DNA of 7,112 nt from Clostridiales bacterium (GTDB taxonomy: Bacteria; Bacillota_A; Clostridia; Lachnospirales; Lachnospiraceae), in contig JASKJZ010000125.1 of the NCBI GenBank assembly GCA_030154385.1, positions 1-7,112 on the forward strand, in the 5' to 3' direction. Made by a program: the position numbers and the translations under genes. Each line of letters opens with the position of its first letter. Within the stretch, counting starts at the first letter, position 1. Of the stretch, positions 4,889 to 7,112 are shown one piece after another. The notes below the pieces were generated by a model that saw nothing but the letters and a program-made list of their open reading frames with translations, was not told the origin of the DNA and did no database searches.

Positions 4889-6682
4889 ATGAAGGGAACC
4901 GTTGTTTCATCATGGATGGAGTCATGCAGAGGCTTATTTGGGCATAAGATTGTATCTGACACATTAGCCTCCTATAAATTTCCAGCCGATTATATTTTTA
5001 CGCCTTTGGAGGATGTTGAGGACCGCGTAGCGATTGGACTTGTTGACGATATCGGAAAAGGTGCTGGAAAGTCACATGCAGAAATTTGGAGAATCATGGG
5101 GGAGGAAAATATCAAGACGTTTAGTAAAAATTATCCTGGCTTCTTCCGTCATGAATCTGCTTATCAGTTCTTAAAATCAATGAATGACGTACATGTTATT
5201 GTTATGAAACGCTTTCGTGGAGCAGTACCTCCAATCTTAGATATGAAACCAATCTCAAGTCATGAAGCCCTTTTTATCTACCGTTCCAAGCGTGGAATGG
5301 GGGATTATCTAAGTGGACTAATCATAGGAGTAGCTCGTTTTTTCAAGGAAAATATAAAAACGGAGATAATAAATCAGACAAAAGAGGAAATTACCTTAAA
5401 GCTTACGTTCGAGAAGGAAATACAATTTACTAAAAAATATAGAATGAATCAGTTGTTATCGTTTGGTTTTATCAAACAATCCTTTGTGAAGGTTGCTGTT
5501 TTAAATACCATTATTATGGCGATTGTTTCCTTTGTAGTATTGTCTAATCCGTTGGATAGCTTTATTTTAAGTGCTGCTTCCTTTTTGTCCTCAATTTTTG
5601 CTGCAATGCTTTTGCAACGACCAAAGAAACTTATTGCACAAGAGCTTCAAAAACTTGCAAATCATGAGTTTGTGGAAGCTGCCAATGTACATTCCAGGGA
5701 TGAATATGAAGCAATCATGGAAGGTATTAATCAAATCAAACGAAATGTTCAGAAAGATTTTATTGGCTTCAATGCCATTGTGGATGAAATGTATACCTTT
5801 AATGGTTCAGTAGCCAATATTGCAGGAACCATGCAAAGTGCCTCAAATGACATAACAAATGTACTGGATGAAGTAGCACTTGCTGCGACAAAGCAAGCAG
5901 AGGATACCGAAACTTCGGTTATGGTCTTAAATGACAGTATTCAAAATGTAACAAGGATTTCTGGAGAGAGCCAGGAAAATAAGGATCGAATTGAAGATGC
6001 GGTTGCTAGTATTGAGCAGAGCTTTCATAATGTTAAAAATACGGCAAAGCAAATCAGCGAGGTGTTGTTTAAGTTTGGACAAATCAAGACAAGCAGCAAC
6101 GAATTAAAAGAAAATGTAGATAATATGACGCAGATTATATCACTGGTATCTGGTATTGCAAAACAGATTAACCTGCTAGCCCTTAATGCATCCATCGAGG
6201 CTGCAAGAGCGGGAGATGCAGGAAAAGGCTTTGCAGTCGTTGCAGAGGAGGTTCGTAAGCTTTCTCTTGAAACGAATCAAGCGGTAGAACAGATCAATGG
6301 AAGTCTTACTAGCTTTTTAATGAGTGTATCGCAGGTGGTTGAAGGAATCGATGTCCAGTATAACGTGCTTGAAAAGGAAAGTGAAAGTCTGGCTGGTGCC
6401 GTTGAAACCTCCAGTGCGTCCAATGAAAATCTAAAATCTGTTTCCACTGTGATGATTAAGACTTCTCAGGAATTGGAAAAAGAAGCGGATAAGATTTCCT
6501 CTTTGTTTGAGAATATGGAAAGTCTTGCTGCAATTGCAGAGGAAAACTCAGCATCCACGGAGGAAGCAAGCGCAAATGTGGCAATTTATGTGGATCAAAT
6601 TAGTGAATTAACAAAACAAATTGGAATCTTTAATGCGATGATTCAAGATTTCCAGGTTGATTTAGCAAAATATCATGTATAA
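4889..6682 (+). CDS. H-NOX-domain methyl-accepting chemotaxis protein (haem O2/NO sensor)
   Basis: A 597-residue chemoreceptor with a cytoplasmic haem sensor. Residues 1-185 are an H-NOX domain colinear with T. tengcongensis H-NOX without gaps through the haem pocket: proximal ligand His102, Pro115, the YxSxR haem-propionate motif (Tyr131, Ser133, Arg135), and distal Trp9, Asn74 and Tyr140. In the T. tengcongensis protein the last three form the hydrogen-bond network to bound O2. Two membrane helices (about 199-218 and 223-242) with a very short external loop follow, then a HAMP-like linker (about 243-290, Pro245, DEYE at 271-274) and a long MCP signalling coiled coil with the conserved tip [20 protein letters not shown] (436-455). 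There is no C-terminal CheR-binding pentapeptide. Start 4889 is fixed by H-NOX numbering and AGGAAAGGAAG at 4871-4881. It presumably signals to CheA/CheW encoded elsewhere. NO rather than O2 as physiological ligand remains possible. Confidence 0.95.
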   Translation: MKGTVVSSWMESCRGLFGHKIVSDTLASYKFPADYIFTPLEDVEDRVAIGLVDDIGKGAGKSHAEIWRIMGEENIKTFSKNYPGFFRHESAYQFLKSMNDVHVIVMKRFRGAVPPILDMKPISSHEALFIYRSKRGMGDYLSGLIIGVARFFKENIKTEIINQTKEEITLKLTFEKEIQFTKKYRMNQLLSFGFIKQSFVKVAVLNTIIMAIVSFVVLSNPLDSFILSAASFLSSIFAAMLLQRPKKLIAQELQKLANHEFVEAANVHSRDEYEAIMEGINQIKRNVQKDFIGFNAIVDEMYTFNGSVANIAGTMQSASNDITNVLDEVALAATKQAEDTETSVMVLNDSIQNVTRISGESQENKDRIEDAVASIEQSFHNVKNTAKQISEVLFKFGQIKTSSNELKENVDNMTQIISLVSGIAKQINLLALNASIEAARAGDAGKGFAVVAEEVRKLSLETNQAVEQINGSLTSFLMSVSQVVEGIDVQYNVLEKESESLAGAVETSSASNENLKSVSTVMIKTSQELEKEADKISSLFENMESLAAIAEENSASTEEASANVAIYVDQISELTKQIGIFNAMIQDFQVDLAKYHV

Positions 6683-7112
6683 GGACCGATTGATTTATTT
6701 TGCACCCCTAGAGGGCATTACAGGATATGTATACCGACAGGTGTATCAAAAGTATTTTGCTGGTGTTGACACCTATTTTTCGCCTTTTATCGCCACCAAT
6801 CAATTTTGTGTTCTAAAGGGAAAAGAAAGAAGAGATATCTTACCAGAAAATAATATTGGCATTCATTTAGTGCCCCAGCTCTTAAGTAATCAAGCCTCCG
6901 ATTTTATCGAAACGGCAAAACAAATAAAAGAACTTGGCTATTCAACGGTTAATTTAAATCTGGGCTGCCCTTCTTCCACGGTAGTTGCAAAGAAGAAGGG
7001 AGCAGGATTTTTAGCGGACACCGAACGATTGCATCAATTTTTAGAAGAAATTTTTACATATGCTGCAACAGATATATCGATAAAGACAAGGATTGGTATG
7101 AAAGACCCCGAG
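6675..7112 (+). CDS. tRNA-dihydrouridine synthase, N-terminal part (3' truncated by window edge)
   Basis: The first 146 codons of an FMN-dependent enzyme that reduces uridines in the D-loop or variable region of tRNA. Visible features are the N-terminal FMN-binding strand YFAPLEGIT (residues 8-16), Gln68 (LVPQLL), the signature NLNLGCPSS with predicted catalytic Cys98, the following Lys-rich KKKGAG, and IKTRIG (Lys137, Arg139). The frame remains open to the last base. ATG 6675 overlaps the chemoreceptor stop codon by 8 bp (ATGTATAA), no ribosome binding site stands close upstream, and there is no room for a separate promoter other than within the chemoreceptor gene. Translational coupling is therefore likely. 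A TTG at 6690 preceded by AAGGA (6681-6685) is a weaker alternative start. Which Dus subtype it is cannot be told from this fragment. Confidence 0.92.
   Translation, partial: MYKDRLIYFAPLEGITGYVYRQVYQKYFAGVDTYFSPFIATNQFCVLKGKERRDILPENNIGIHLVPQLLSNQASDFIETAKQIKELGYSTVNLNLGCPSSTVVAKKKGAGFLADTERLHQFLEEIFTYAATDISIKTRIGMKDPE

Noticed and set aside
1..7112. CRISPR arrays, tRNA or rRNA genes, insertion sequences, prophage genes
   Set aside because: No regularly spaced direct repeats, tRNA-like cloverleaf, transposase or phage-type ORFs seen. Other long open frames on either strand are shadows of the genes listed.

Overview
The window comes from a low-GC Gram-positive bacterium, most likely a clostridium and perhaps a plant-polysaccharide-using member of the Lachnospiraceae. 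This rests on A-purine-rich ribosome binding sites, an archaeal-type aspartyl-tRNA synthetase of the kind clostridia carry, an H-NOX chemoreceptor and a GH31 alpha-xylosidase-type enzyme. The taxonomic placement is inference; no marker gene proves it. All recognisable genes lie on the + strand.

Layout. Positions 1-1082 hold the C-terminal part of a YicI-like GH31 glycosidase, starting at its catalytic nucleophile Asp. Positions 1083-1432 are not empty. They contain a promoter, a 20-codon ORF with three consecutive Asp codons, a cascade of mutually exclusive RNA hairpins and an intrinsic terminator, all ahead of an aspartyl-tRNA synthetase gene (1433-2767). This has the architecture of a ribosome-mediated transcription attenuator and is the most interesting element here. 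An M20-family metallopeptidase gene (2861-4003) follows. Next comes a promoter embedded in a perfect 14-bp inverted repeat and a small membrane 4Fe-4S polyferredoxin (4094-4741). A second promoter then drives an H-NOX/methyl-accepting chemotaxis protein (4889-6682), whose last codons overlap the start of a tRNA-dihydrouridine synthase gene that runs off the window (6675-7112).

How the genes work together. The synthetase is probably controlled by translation of its own leader peptide. The chemoreceptor carries every pocket residue that lets the Thermoanaerobacter tengcongensis H-NOX bind O2, at identical residue numbers, so it is a candidate oxygen (or NO) sensor for avoidance or taxis. It sits next to an iron-sulfur membrane protein that may also be redox-linked. 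The dihydrouridine synthase appears translationally coupled to the chemoreceptor. At two promoters, and more weakly at a third, an inverted repeat has one arm upstream of or within the promoter and the other over or near the ribosome binding site. Read-through transcripts would fold and hide the site, while transcripts from the local promoter would lack the first arm.
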